Shown: positions 50,640 through 58,871 of the stretch, piece by piece
Layout of the letters: each line of letters opens with the position of its first letter
Numbering within the stretch: position 1 is the first letter of the stretch
DNA from: Alphaproteobacteria bacterium
Lineage (GTDB): Bacteria > Pseudomonadota > Alphaproteobacteria > UBA6615
Length of the DNA stretch: 64,000 bases
Reading direction: 5' to 3'
Assembly (NCBI GenBank): GCA_009694135.1
Contig: SHVS01000006.1
Location: 1 to 64,000 of the forward strand
Notes under the pieces: generated by a model
Databases searched by the model: none
What the model saw: the letters and a program-made list of their open reading frames with translations, nothing else
What the model was told of the DNA's origin: nothing
Program-made: the position numbers and the translations under genes

Positions 50640-50871
50640 GGGCGAGGAGTGATAGGGAGCGCGGCAATCTGGCGCAACTGGCGCGGTGTGTTGCGGCGCG
50701 GGCGCCGTTAGTTAGGATAGCCTCCGGCTACGCCGCCATGAGCCGCCTGCGGGGCAAGACGTCAGGGCGGAAAGGGACCATCGAGTCGATGAGCAACACG
50801 CGCGCCGAGCCGCCCCAGCGTCAGCAGAGCAGCGCTCTTCCGACAAGATTGCCGCCTGCGCCGCCTGCCGT

Positions 50872-51537
50872 GTGCGCGACCTAGGCATGTGCGCGGCGCT
50901 CACCCAGCCCGATCTCACCGAACTGGCCGGGATTATGACAGAAGTGAGTTATCCCGCCGGCAAGATCGTGTTCGATGAGGGCGAACCGGCGGATGCGCTG
51001 TACAATATCACCGGCGGGGCGGCCAAGCTCTACAAGCTGATGCCTGACGGTCGCCGGCAGGTCACCGGGTTCCTGCTGCAGGGCGATTTGCTCGGCCTGG
51101 CGCAGAACGGGCGCCACTCCTGCTCGGCCGAGGCCATTGGGCAGATGCGCGCGTGCCGTGATGTGCACGGCCGCTTCGACGCCCTGGTGGAGCGCTTTCC
51201 CGATCTGCGCCGGCGGCTGCATCACGATGCGGTTGACGAACTGGTCGAGGCGCAAAACCACATGCTGCTGTTGGGGCGCAAAACGGCCGTCGAACGTGTC
51301 GTGTCGTTCCTGCTGCGGCTGTCGCACCGGCAATTGCGGCATGGTTTTACGGCCCAGCCCGTGCGACTGCCGATGACGCGGGCGGATATCGCCGATTATC
51401 TCGGTCGGACGACCGAAACGGTGAGCCGCACGATCACCAAGCTGAAAACGCAGGGGGTGATCCGCCTGCGGCCCGAGAGCGAGGTCGAGTTGGTGGATGC
51501 AATTCGCTTGTCTGCTCTGGCCGGAGGCGAAGCATGA
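50872..51537 (+). CDS. FNR/FixK-family transcription regulator (N-terminus probably frameshifted)
   Basis: Readable frame 221 aa. cAMP-binding-like fold: LYNITGGAAKLYKLMPDGRR, VTGFLLQGDLLGLA, followed by a dimer helix and a winged helix with RADIADYLGRTTETVSRTIT. The Glu-x-x-Ser-Arg pattern is that of FNR proteins binding TTGAT boxes. Just upstream, in the same frame but without a start codon, is AACAACRVRDLGMC, a Cys-x2-Cys-x7-Cys set as in iron-sulfur FnrN/FnrL sensors. An ATG at 50789 with RBS-like AAAGGGA opens the correct region one frame off, reading SNTRAEPPQRQQSSALP; one extra base near 50841 would join it to DKIAACAACR. So the real gene probably spans 50789-51537, about 250 aa. Stop overlaps the next start. 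Confidence 0.85.
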   Translation: MRDLGMCAALTQPDLTELAGIMTEVSYPAGKIVFDEGEPADALYNITGGAAKLYKLMPDGRRQVTGFLLQGDLLGLAQNGRHSCSAEAIGQMRACRDVHGRFDALVERFPDLRRRLHHDAVDELVEAQNHMLLLGRKTAVERVVSFLLRLSHRQLRHGFTAQPVRLPMTRADIADYLGRTTETVSRTITKLKTQGVIRLRPESEVELVDAIRLSALAGGEA

Positions 51538-52499
51538 GCGACATTCCGGCCCCGGTGCGCGTGCGCATGACCCCGCAGATCGAGGCGCGCGTGGCAGAGC
51601 GCCTGGTGCGGCGGATCGACGCGCGGACGGGCGAGCTGGTCGAGCTGGCCCGCGCCCTGATCCGCGTTCCGACCGTCAACCCACCTGGAGAGCGCTACCC
51701 CGAGGCGGTGGCGCTCATTGGCGAGCGCTTGGCGGGGCGCGGTTTCGAGGTGGTTTATGAGCGCGCCCTGGGCGCCCCGGGCGACAGCGAGGCCTATCCG
51801 CGCAGCAATCTGATAGCGCGGGTGGAAAGTCGCGTCGCCGGCCCAACCGTGCATATCAGCGGGCGGATCGACGTTGCGCCGCCGGGAGTCGGCTGGAGCG
51901 TCGATCCCTTCGCCGGCGAGTTGCGCGGTGGGCAGCTTCTCGGTCGCGGCGCCGCAGCGGTGAAGGGCGGGTTGGCCGCCGCCATCATCGCGCTCGAGAC
52001 GCTCAAGGAGGAGCTGCCGCGCCTGCCCGGCGCCATTGAATTATCGGTGACCGTCGATGGGCTCAGCGGCGCCGCAGGCGGGCTGGGCTTTCTCGGGCAG
52101 CTCAATTACCTGGAGCCGCCGCGCGTCGATCATCTGATCCTGCTCGAAGCCGGCGGGGCCGAGGCGGTAGCGGTGGCGGCCGCGCCGGGCGCAACCGAAT
52201 CCCCGGTCTTGCTGGCGCTCGAACAGGCGGCCGCGCGGGCGGGAGCCCCCCCATTACGGCGAATTCCGCTACCGGATGCATCCGGGCTGCATGCGCTCGC
52301 GCGGGCAGGCCTGATCACGAGCCTGGCCGCTTACGGGCCGGGCACGCCGGGCGCGGGCGACGCCGCCGACGAGGCGGTCGTGGTGGCCGAATTGGTTCTG
52401 GCGGCGAAGATTCTGGCGCTGGCGGCGCATAAGGTGCTCAGCTCGGCGCCCGATGCCGCCAGCGGACCGCAGCCCCCGATGGGATCACAGCCCGATTAA
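51534..52499 (+). CDS. M20 peptidase-like protein without metal ligands
   Basis: 321 aa, clearly of ArgE/DapE-like descent: LVELARALIRVPTVNPPGER (about 37-56), SNLIARVES (about 89), [20 protein letters not shown] (about 119) and VKGGLAAAIIALETLKEELP. The zinc ligands are gone. The usual Gly-His-x-Asp is SGRIDVAPPG, the usual Gly-Ala-x-Asp-Met-Lys-Gly is GAAAVKGG, and the usual Glu-Glu-x-Gly-Gly is VDGLSGAAGG. The dimer insert is short. It is probably not an active metallopeptidase and may bind a ligand. Translationally coupled to the FNR-type gene (ATGA overlap). Confidence 0.72.
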   Translation: MSDIPAPVRVRMTPQIEARVAERLVRRIDARTGELVELARALIRVPTVNPPGERYPEAVALIGERLAGRGFEVVYERALGAPGDSEAYPRSNLIARVESRVAGPTVHISGRIDVAPPGVGWSVDPFAGELRGGQLLGRGAAAVKGGLAAAIIALETLKEELPRLPGAIELSVTVDGLSGAAGGLGFLGQLNYLEPPRVDHLILLEAGGAEAVAVAAAPGATESPVLLALEQAAARAGAPPLRRIPLPDASGLHALARAGLITSLAAYGPGTPGAGDAADEAVVVAELVLAAKILALAAHKVLSSAPDAASGPQPPMGSQPD

Positions 52500-52552
52500 C
52501 GCGGCGCGAGGGTGTCGGCCAATCCGGTTGTTGGTCGGGCCGAGCGCGCATA

Positions 52553-52569
52553 GTCTGAATATTTCAGAC
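52553..52569. promoter_or_regulatory. Perfect palindrome upstream of the ABC transporter, candidate operator
   Basis: GTCTGAA (52553-52559), TAT, TTCAGAC (52563-52569): 7-base perfect arms with a 3-base centre, 26 bases before the substrate-binding gene start. Too short and AT-poor in context to be a terminator; a dimeric repressor site is more likely. Confidence 0.5.
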
Positions 52570-52595
52570 CGTTACGGCGTAGGAGACGTGGATTG

Positions 52596-54050
52596 ATGCG
52601 CGTAGTGACTTGGATCGTCGCGGCCTTGCTGCTGGCGACCGGGGCCTCGGCCAAGGATATGCTGACGCTGGGCGTGACGCTGGAGCCCGACCATCTCGAT
52701 CCGACTGCCGGCGCGGCGGCGGCGATCGACGAAATCGTTTATGCCAATGTGTTCGAAGGCCTGACGCGTTTTGACGAGACGGGCGCGGTCAAACCGCAGC
52801 TCGCCACCAGTTGGACCATCTCCGGCGACGGCCTCACTTACACCTTCGCGCTCAAGCCTGGGGTCAAGTTCCACGACGGCGCCGCGCTGACCTCAGCCGA
52901 CGTCAAATTCTCGTTCGACCGTGCCCGCGCGCCGGATTCGGTCAATGCGCAAAAGGGTTTATTCGCCGCCATCGATAAGGTCGAAGCGGTCGATCCGCAG
53001 ACTGCGCGTGTCACGCTCGCAAGGTCGGAAGGCGCGCTGCTATTTAATCTCGCCTGGGGCGATGCGGTGATCGTTTCGCCAGCGAGTGCTGCGGGCAATA
53101 AGACAAACCCGATTGGCACCGGCCCGTTTCGCTTCCAGCGCTGGGTCCAGGGCGACCGCGTCCAGTTGGTGCGTGCCGATGCGCGCGCCAAGCTTGCCGC
53201 CGCCACCTTCAAATTCATCCCCGACCCGGCGGCGCAGGTCGCGGCGCTGCTCGCCGGCGACATCGACGTGCTGCCCAATGCCGCCGCGCCCGAGGCGCTG
53301 CAGCAGCTGTCCGTCGATCGCCGCTTCGAAGTGGCGGTCGGCACCACCGAGGGCGAGACGATTCTCGCCATTAACAATGCGCGCAAGCCATTCGACGATG
53401 TGCGTGTCCGCCAGGCGCTGTCCTATGCCGTGGATCGCAAGGCGATCATCGACGGCGCGATGTATGGCTATGGCACGCCGATCGGCACGCATTTCGCGCC
53501 GCATCATCCGGCCTATGTCGATTTGACCGGCCTGTATCCCTATGATCCGGCCAAGGCGCGCGCGCTGTTGCAGGCGGCCGGGCTTGCGCAGGGCTTCAAG
53601 GCGACACTCAAGCTGCCGCCGCCGTCTTATGCCCGCCGCGGTGGGGAGATCATCGCGGCACAGCTCAAGCAGATCGGCGTGAGCGTCGAGATTGTGCCGG
53701 TCGAATGGGCGCAATGGCTCTCGCAGGTATTTCGCGACTCCGATTTCGATTTGACCATTGTTTCGCACACCGAACCGATGGACATCGAAATTTACGGCCG
53801 CGAAAAATATTACTTCAACTATCGCTCCGATCCGGTGCGCGCGGCGCTGCGCGCGCTCGACCGCACGCCGGGCGAGGCCGAGCGCTTTGGGCTATATCGC
53901 CAAGTCGAACGCTTGATCGCCGAGGACGCGGCCAATGTCTTCCTGTTCCAGCTCGCCAAGACCGGCGTTTGGCGGCGCGGCCTCGTCGGGATGTGGCGCA
54001 GCAGTCCGGTGCAGGCCAATGACCTGACCGGGGTCTATTGGCTCGAATAG
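52596..54050 (+). CDS. ABC transporter substrate-binding protein, SBP_bac_5 family
   Basis: 484 aa periplasmic protein for peptides or similar oligomeric/amine substrates. Sec signal peptide (RVVTWIVAALLLATGASAK, cleavage near residue 20). Family landmarks: LGVTLEPDHLDPTAGAAAAI (about 26-45), VYANVFEGLTRFDETGAVKP, GLTYTFALKPGVKFHDGAAL (about 82-101) and the later VRVRQALSYAVDRKAIIDGA. First gene of an operon with two permeases but no ATPase gene. A TTG three bases upstream is an alternative start. A palindromic operator candidate lies just upstream. Confidence 0.92.
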   Translation: MRVVTWIVAALLLATGASAKDMLTLGVTLEPDHLDPTAGAAAAIDEIVYANVFEGLTRFDETGAVKPQLATSWTISGDGLTYTFALKPGVKFHDGAALTSADVKFSFDRARAPDSVNAQKGLFAAIDKVEAVDPQTARVTLARSEGALLFNLAWGDAVIVSPASAAGNKTNPIGTGPFRFQRWVQGDRVQLVRADARAKLAAATFKFIPDPAAQVAALLAGDIDVLPNAAAPEALQQLSVDRRFEVAVGTTEGETILAINNARKPFDDVRVRQALSYAVDRKAIIDGAMYGYGTPIGTHFAPHHPAYVDLTGLYPYDPAKARALLQAAGLAQGFKATLKLPPPSYARRGGEIIAAQLKQIGVSVEIVPVEWAQWLSQVFRDSDFDLTIVSHTEPMDIEIYGREKYYFNYRSDPVRAALRALDRTPGEAERFGLYRQVERLIAEDAANVFLFQLAKTGVWRRGLVGMWRSSPVQANDLTGVYWLE

Positions 54051-54078
54051 CGGGCCCCGTCCGCGGCGCCGCGCAGCA

Positions 54079-55026
54079 ATGCTGACGCTGCTCGGCCGAC
54101 GGCTGATCGGGGCATTGCTCGCGCTCCTGCTGGCGAGCCTGATTGTCTTCGTGGTGCTCGAAGTGCTGCCCGGCGACGCCGCTCAGCTGATGCTTGGGAT
54201 CAACGCCGATCCCGCGGCGCTCGCGGCGTTGCGCGCCGAACTCGGACTGGATAGGCCGGCGCCGGCGAGGTTTCTGCTTTGGCTCGCGGAGTTGCTGCAA
54301 GGCGAGCTCGGCCGCAGCCACACCAATGCGCGACCGGTGGCGGCGCTGATCGGCGAGCGCCTGGGAGTAACGGTGCCGCTGGCGCTGTTCGCCTTTCTGT
54401 TGTCGACGAATTTGGCTGTGCCGCTCGGTTTTCTTGCGGCGTTGCGGCGCGACCGCGCTGGCGACGTCGTGGTGATGGCGCTCTCACAGCTCGGGCTGGC
54501 GGTGCCAGAGTTCTGGCTCGGGTTACTCTTGATTCTGCTGTTCGCCGTCTCGCTCGGTTGGTTGCCCGCGGGCGGTTTCCCCGGCTGGCAGGGCGGGGTG
54601 GGTGGCGCGCTTGCCGCGCTGCTGCTGCCGGCGGTCACGCTCGGCCTCAACCAGGCGGCGATTTTGGCGCGCGTTGCCCGTCGTGCGGCGATCACCGCGC
54701 TCGCCGCCGATCATGTGCGCACGGCGCGCGCCAAGGGACTGTCCGAGCCGCGTGTCATTCTCGGTCACGTTCTGCGCAACACGCTGGCGACGCTGCTCGC
54801 CCTCATGGGCTTGCAGCTGGCCTTTTTGCTTGCTGGCGTCATCGTAGTCGAGAACCTGTTCTATCTCCCGGGTCTCGGTCGCTTGCTGCTGCAAGCGGTG
54901 ACGCAGCGCGATGTCGTGGTGGTGCGCGACTTGGTGCTGCTCTTCGTGTTCGTGGCGATCGCGCTCAATTTTCTGGTCGATGTTTTGGTCGCGGTGATCG
55001 ATCCTCGCCCGCGGGCGACGGCATGA
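54079..55026 (+). CDS. ABC transporter permease, DppB type
   Basis: 315 aa inner-membrane permease. Starts LTLLGRRLIGALLALLLASL; six spans; DLxGxS-like RSHTNARPV segment after the first periplasmic loop. EAA loop: DHVRTARAKGLSEPRVILGH (about 213-232). The C-terminus GVIVVENLFYLPGLGRLLLQ is typical of the DppB/GsiC family. Its stop overlaps the start of the second permease by four bases (ATGA). Confidence 0.93.
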   Translation: MLTLLGRRLIGALLALLLASLIVFVVLEVLPGDAAQLMLGINADPAALAALRAELGLDRPAPARFLLWLAELLQGELGRSHTNARPVAALIGERLGVTVPLALFAFLLSTNLAVPLGFLAALRRDRAGDVVVMALSQLGLAVPEFWLGLLLILLFAVSLGWLPAGGFPGWQGGVGGALAALLLPAVTLGLNQAAILARVARRAAITALAADHVRTARAKGLSEPRVILGHVLRNTLATLLALMGLQLAFLLAGVIVVENLFYLPGLGRLLLQAVTQRDVVVVRDLVLLFVFVAIALNFLVDVLVAVIDPRPRATA

Positions 55027-55853
55027 CGACGCATCGTGCTCCGCTCAATCTGCTGCTCGGCGGCGGGCTGGTTGTCCTGCTTCTGGCGTCGGCCGCGCTG
55101 TCGCTCGTGTGGACGCCCTATGCGTATGATGCGATCGACATCGCCGCGCGGCTTGATCCGCCGAGCGCGCGCCACTGGCTTGGCACCGACCCGTTCGGGC
55201 GTGACGTGCTGTCACGCATCCTTGTTGGCGCGCGCATGTCGATCGCTGTCGGGTTTGTCGCGGTCGGCGTCGGGCTCTTGGCCGGGGTTGCGCTCGGCGG
55301 GCTGGCGGCGGCGCGGCGCGGCTGGGTAGACGAGTTGGTCATGGGGTCGAGCGATGTGGTGTTTGCCTTCCCGGCGATCCTCTCGGCGCTGCTGATCACC
55401 GTGACGCTCGGGCCCGGGGTCGTGAATGCCGTGCTTGCCATCGGCATTTTCAACATTCCGGTGTTCGCGCGCGTGACGCGGCGCGCCGCGCTTGGCATCT
55501 GGGCGATGGATTACGCCCGCGCCGCGGCGGCGCTCGGGCAGGGCGGCTTGGCGGTGACCTGGCGGCATGTGCTGCCCAATGTCGCGCCGCTGTTGATCGT
55601 GCAGGCGAGCGTGCAATTCGCGATCGCAATACTGGCCGAGGCGGCGCTGAGCTATCTCGGCCTTGGCGCGCAGCCGCCGATCCCGTCTTGGGGGCGGATG
55701 TTGTATGACGCGCAGACTCTGCTGGCGCTGCAACCAACGCTGGCGCTGTTCCCTGGGCTGGCGATCATGCTCGCCGTGCTTGGGCTCAATCTGCTCGGCG
55801 ATGGGCTGGCTGATCGGCTCGACCCGCGTTTGCGTGCCGTGCGGCTGGTTTGA
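55023..55853 (+). CDS. ABC transporter permease, DppC type
   Basis: 276 aa inner-membrane permease. The DppC motif [20 protein letters not shown] (about 49-68) follows the first span. EAA loop: [20 protein letters not shown] (about 161-180). Ends with [17 protein letters not shown] and [16 protein letters not shown], the family C-terminus. No ATPase gene follows; the next gene on the strand is the broken phosphonate transaminase, which begins 17 bases later. A longer reading starting at 54279 in this frame is inside the other permease and is not real. Confidence 0.93.
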   Translation: MTTHRAPLNLLLGGGLVVLLLASAALSLVWTPYAYDAIDIAARLDPPSARHWLGTDPFGRDVLSRILVGARMSIAVGFVAVGVGLLAGVALGGLAAARRGWVDELVMGSSDVVFAFPAILSALLITVTLGPGVVNAVLAIGIFNIPVFARVTRRAALGIWAMDYARAAAALGQGGLAVTWRHVLPNVAPLLIVQASVQFAIAILAEAALSYLGLGAQPPIPSWGRMLYDAQTLLALQPTLALFPGLAIMLAVLGLNLLGDGLADRLDPRLRAVRLV

Positions 55854-55870
55854 TGTTTAAGGAACTAACG

Positions 55871-56973
55871 ATGACCCGCGCTCCGAGCGACTCACCCATC
55901 CTGCTCACACCCGGGCCATTGACCACGGCGCAAGCGGTGCGTGACGCCATGGCGCGCGACTGGGGCTCGCGCGACCCCGGCTTTATCGAACTCACCGCGC
56001 GTGTGCGCGCGGGCTTGGCGGGTTTGGTCGCGGCGGAGGAGGGTTTCACCGCCGTTCCGATCCAAGGCAGCGGAACCTTCGCCGTCGAGGCGATGCTCGG
56101 CACTTTCGTGCCGCCCAAAGGCCGGCTGCTGGTCGCGAGCAACGGTGCTTATGGCCGGCGCATGGCCAGCGCCAAGGGCGTGCGATTGCCATGCTGGAAA
56201 GCCCGGAAGAACAGCCGCTAGTCTGCTGCTGGCGCTGCGCGCGGACCCAGCCATCACCCATGTCGCCGTGGTGCATTGCGAGACCACCACCGGCGTCTTG
56301 AATCCGCTCGGAAAGATTGCGACTGCGGTCGGGCGCTACGGGCCGGCGACTCCTCGTCGATGCGATGCGCAGCCTCGGGGCGCTGCCGGTGAATGCACGC
56401 GATCCGATCGACGCCATCGCGGCTTCGGCCAATAAATGCCTGGAAGGCGTGCCGGGCGTGGCTTTCGTGCTGGCGAGCGAGCGGGCGCTCATGGCGGCGC
56501 GCGGCCAGGCACCGTCGCTGAGCCTCGATTTGCACGATCAATGGTCGGGCTTCGCTGAAAAGGGCGAATGGCGCTTCACCCCGCCGACGCAGGTCGTGGC
56601 CGCGCTGGCCGCTGCGCTCGACCGCCATGCGGCCGAAGGGGGTGTCGCCGCGCGTGGGGAGCGTTATCGGCAAAATTGTGCGGCGCTCATTACAGGCATG
56701 CGGGCGCTCGACTTCGCGCCGCTGCTCGCGCCCGCGCATCAGGCGCCGATCATCGTTACCTTCTGCATGCCGGCCGATCCGCGCTTCGCCTTCAAGCCGT
56801 TTTACGACCAATTGGCCGCGCGCGGGTTCCTGATCTACCCCGGCAAATTGACGGCCGGTCCGAGTTTCCGCATCGGCTGCATCGGCGCGATTGACGAGAG
56901 CGACATTCGGCTTGCGCTGGCGACCGTCGCCGCCAGCATGCAAGCGTTGGGGGTCGCGAGCGGCGCTCCTTAA
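55871..56973 (+). pseudogene. phnW: 2-aminoethylphosphonate--pyruvate transaminase, frameshifted
   Basis: AAGGA precedes the ATG at 55871. Frame 1 reads [34 protein letters not shown] and [20 protein letters not shown], the unmistakable PhnW N-terminus. Three shifts then follow: near 56170 (to ESPEEQPL), near 56215 (to [20 protein letters not shown], then [13 protein letters not shown]), and near 56340 (to [16 protein letters not shown]). The last frame holds the PLP lysine in [17 protein letters not shown] and runs to a normal C-terminus (GKLTAGPSFRIGCIGAID). An intact enzyme of about 368 aa would exchange the amino group between phosphonoacetaldehyde and 2-aminoethylphosphonate. As written it cannot be made. 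Confidence 0.85.
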
Positions 56974-57728
56974 TTGCTCTGCAGGAATTCCTGAAAGCGG
57001 CGCGCCATCTGCGGCGGCGCAATCGTCGGGCGGCCAAGCTTGGCCAGTGCTCCGGGCGCGATCCGCAGATGGATCAGATGCGGCCCGTCGCTTGCCAATG
57101 CGTCGGTCAGCGCCGATGCGAAACCCGCCAGCTCATCGACGCAGGTTCCACTCGCATAACCGCAAGCGAGAGCGACGTCGGCGAAATCAACGCTGGCTGA
57201 CACGGTGCGCTGCCCGCCGGTCGAGTCATGCACGCCGTTGTCGAGCACCAGATGCACCAGGTTCTTCGGCGCGCGCGCTCCGATTGTGGCGCAATTGCCG
57301 AGCTTCATCAGCGCCGCCCCGTCGCCGTCGATGACTACGACTGGTCGGGCGACATTGAGCGCGACGCCCAGCCCCATCGCCGCGGCGCAGCCCATCGAGC
57401 CGACCTGGTAGAGGTGCTGCGGCCGGTCATTGAGAGTGAACAGCTCGCGCCCGGTCTTGCCGGTCGTGGCGATCACCGCCGCGCGTTCGGGCAAGAGTTC
57501 CAGCAACCGCGTGAGCGCCGCCGCGAGCGTTGGCGCGATCTGAGCGGGCTGCTCGGGAAATAGCTGGTGGGCGACGCGCAGGACATCCAGGAGCGGGCCG
57601 GTCGCTTCGCCCATGAGCGCGTGCTGCGGCTCGTCCTTGAGCCCCGGTTCGCCGCGCACGTCGAGCATGCATTTCGGCCGGTCAAGCGTAAGCGCGCCCA
57701 GCGCCTCGCCACGCGACGCCGCCAGCAC
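56970..57728 (-). pseudogene. Phosphonopyruvate decarboxylase C-terminal half, joined to nucleotidyltransferase start
   Basis: Open reading of about 252 codons with no proper start codon. From about residue 27 on it is the C-terminal, thiamine-diphosphate-binding half of phosphonopyruvate decarboxylase: GLKDEPQHALMGEATGPLLD, then YQVGSMGCAAAMGLGVALN, the cofactor motif VVVIDGDGAALMKLGN and LDNGVHDSTGGQRTVS. The N-terminal pyrimidine-binding half is missing. Instead residues 2-26 read LAASRGEALGALTLDRPKCM followed by LDVRGEP, the N-terminus of a nucleotidyltransferase that belongs to the upstream PEP mutase gene. The two meet at Arg-Gly-Glu-Pro, which both parents should contain. Stop codon overlaps that of phnW on the other strand. 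Confidence 0.82.
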
Positions 57729-58661
57729 GATCGCGCGCGCGCGGCGCGACCGCGGTCAGGTAGTGGCGCTCGGCCTCGCGCAGCTCCGCGTCATTGGTCA
57801 GGGCAAAGACATCGCGCACGCTGGCAAGCTCGCCTTGGACGCCCGCGATGCCTTCGTCGCGCGCCATGCGTTGTGCGACCGCGCGCATCGCCTTGATGGA
57901 TGCGCGCAGCGTTTGATTGCCCTCGATCGCCAATGACACGCCCGCTTCGCGATAGCGTTCGGCCGGAGTATGCGCATAGGTCGTCGGCACGATCACCAGC
58001 GGGGCGCGTTAGGCCCAGAGCCGGGCGAAGGCAAGGATCTCACCGGCCGTCGGCGCCTTGGAATGGATCAGGATCGCGTCCGCTCCGGCGTCGTGATAGG
58101 CTGCGGCGCGTGCCAGAGCTTCATCAAGGCTGCGCCCGGCGATCAACGCCTCGACGCGCGCCACAAGAACGAAATCTGGATTGGTCTGGCTGTCCTTGCC
58201 GGCTTTGATCTTGCCGCAAACTCCTCGACGTCGGCTAACGGCTGCGCCTCGCCGATGAAGGAGTTGGTCCTGGGGAACAGCTTGTCCTCGATGCACACGC
58301 CGGCGATGCCGCGCTCGCAGAGCTTGCGCAGCAGCCGCCGCAGATTGTTGAAATTGCCGTAGCCCGTGTCGCCGTCGACTAAAATCGGGATGTTCGTCGC
58401 GTCCGCCATGAACTCGAGGGTCTCGAGCACCTGGGTCTAGGACGCTTCATTGCTGTCGCGCACGCCCATGGCGGCGGAGATCGCCAGCCCCGAGGCCCAG
58501 ATGCCGGGAAAACCGGATTCCTCGACGATCTTGGCCGAAAGACCATTATGCGCCTCCATGATGAAGCGCAGACCGGGTCCGGCCAACAGCGAGCGCAGCG
58601 CCGCCGCCTTACCGATGCGGGCCGCGTGCGCCTCGACCGCTTGCGATGAGAGCAGGCTCAT
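57662..58661 (-). pseudogene. pepM: Phosphoenolpyruvate mutase (with start of a fused nucleotidyltransferase), inactivated
   Basis: PEP mutase makes phosphonopyruvate, the first C-P bond of phosphonate synthesis. The pieces read in order: [20 protein letters not shown] and [20 protein letters not shown], then an in-frame TAG (58437-58439) where Trp is expected. Next [18 protein letters not shown] and the catalytic [11 protein letters not shown], then a one-base shift near 58217 to [11 protein letters not shown] and [20 protein letters not shown]. An in-frame TAA follows (58009-58011), then VIVPTTYAHTPAERYREAG and a further shift near 57735 in a GC-dinucleotide run into the nucleotidyltransferase start. 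Two stops plus two shifts make this a true pseudogene. Confidence 0.87.
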
Positions 58662-58743
58662 CAGGCTAATTTCCGGTTAAAGGTCATCGGGGCTACATAG
58701 CGCTGGTGTGCCGGCCTGTCCATGCGGGCCGATCAAAGAGAAA

Positions 58744-58767
58744 CGGCGGTCCGTTTCCAGACCGCCG
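58744..58767 (-). terminator. Second of two tandem terminators after the histone-like gene
   Basis: CGGCGGTC (58744-58751) pairs with GACCGCCG (58760-58767). On the minus strand the hairpin is followed by TTTCTCTTTG. It is similar in sequence to the neighbouring hairpin at 58814-58841, so the pair probably arose by duplication. Confidence 0.6.
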
Positions 58768-58813
58768 CAGGCGATGCGTTCAGGGAGCGCGCCGCCAAAC
58801 AGGCAAAAAGCGA

Positions 58814-58841
58814 AACGGCGGTCCGTTGCCGGACCGCCGTT
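58814..58841 (-). terminator. First of two tandem terminators after the histone-like gene
   Basis: Perfect 11-base stem AACGGCGGTCC / GGACCGCCGTT with loop GTTGCC. On the minus strand it is followed by TCGCTTTTTG, giving a U-rich run, 31 bases after the stop of the histone H1-like gene. A clear intrinsic terminator. Confidence 0.75.
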
Positions 58842-58871
58842 GCGTATTCGAGTGCCGATCAGCTTGGGCCG

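Noticed and set aside
54279-55022. Extended N-terminus of the second permease (reading from 54279)
   Set aside because: This stretch lies inside the first permease in another frame and is Arg/Ala/Gly-rich without membrane spans. The ATG at 55023, overlapping the first permease stop, gives a normal DppC-type length.
57682-58296. Programmed frameshifting as the reason for split frames in pepM
   Set aside because: No slippery heptamer with a downstream structure was seen, and two in-frame stops elsewhere in the gene would still prevent a full product.
58437-58439. TAG in PEP mutase read as pyrrolysine or by suppression
   Set aside because: The family has Trp at this place, no pyrrolysine genes are in view, and the gene carries further shifts and a TAA, so a simple nonsense change is the better explanation.
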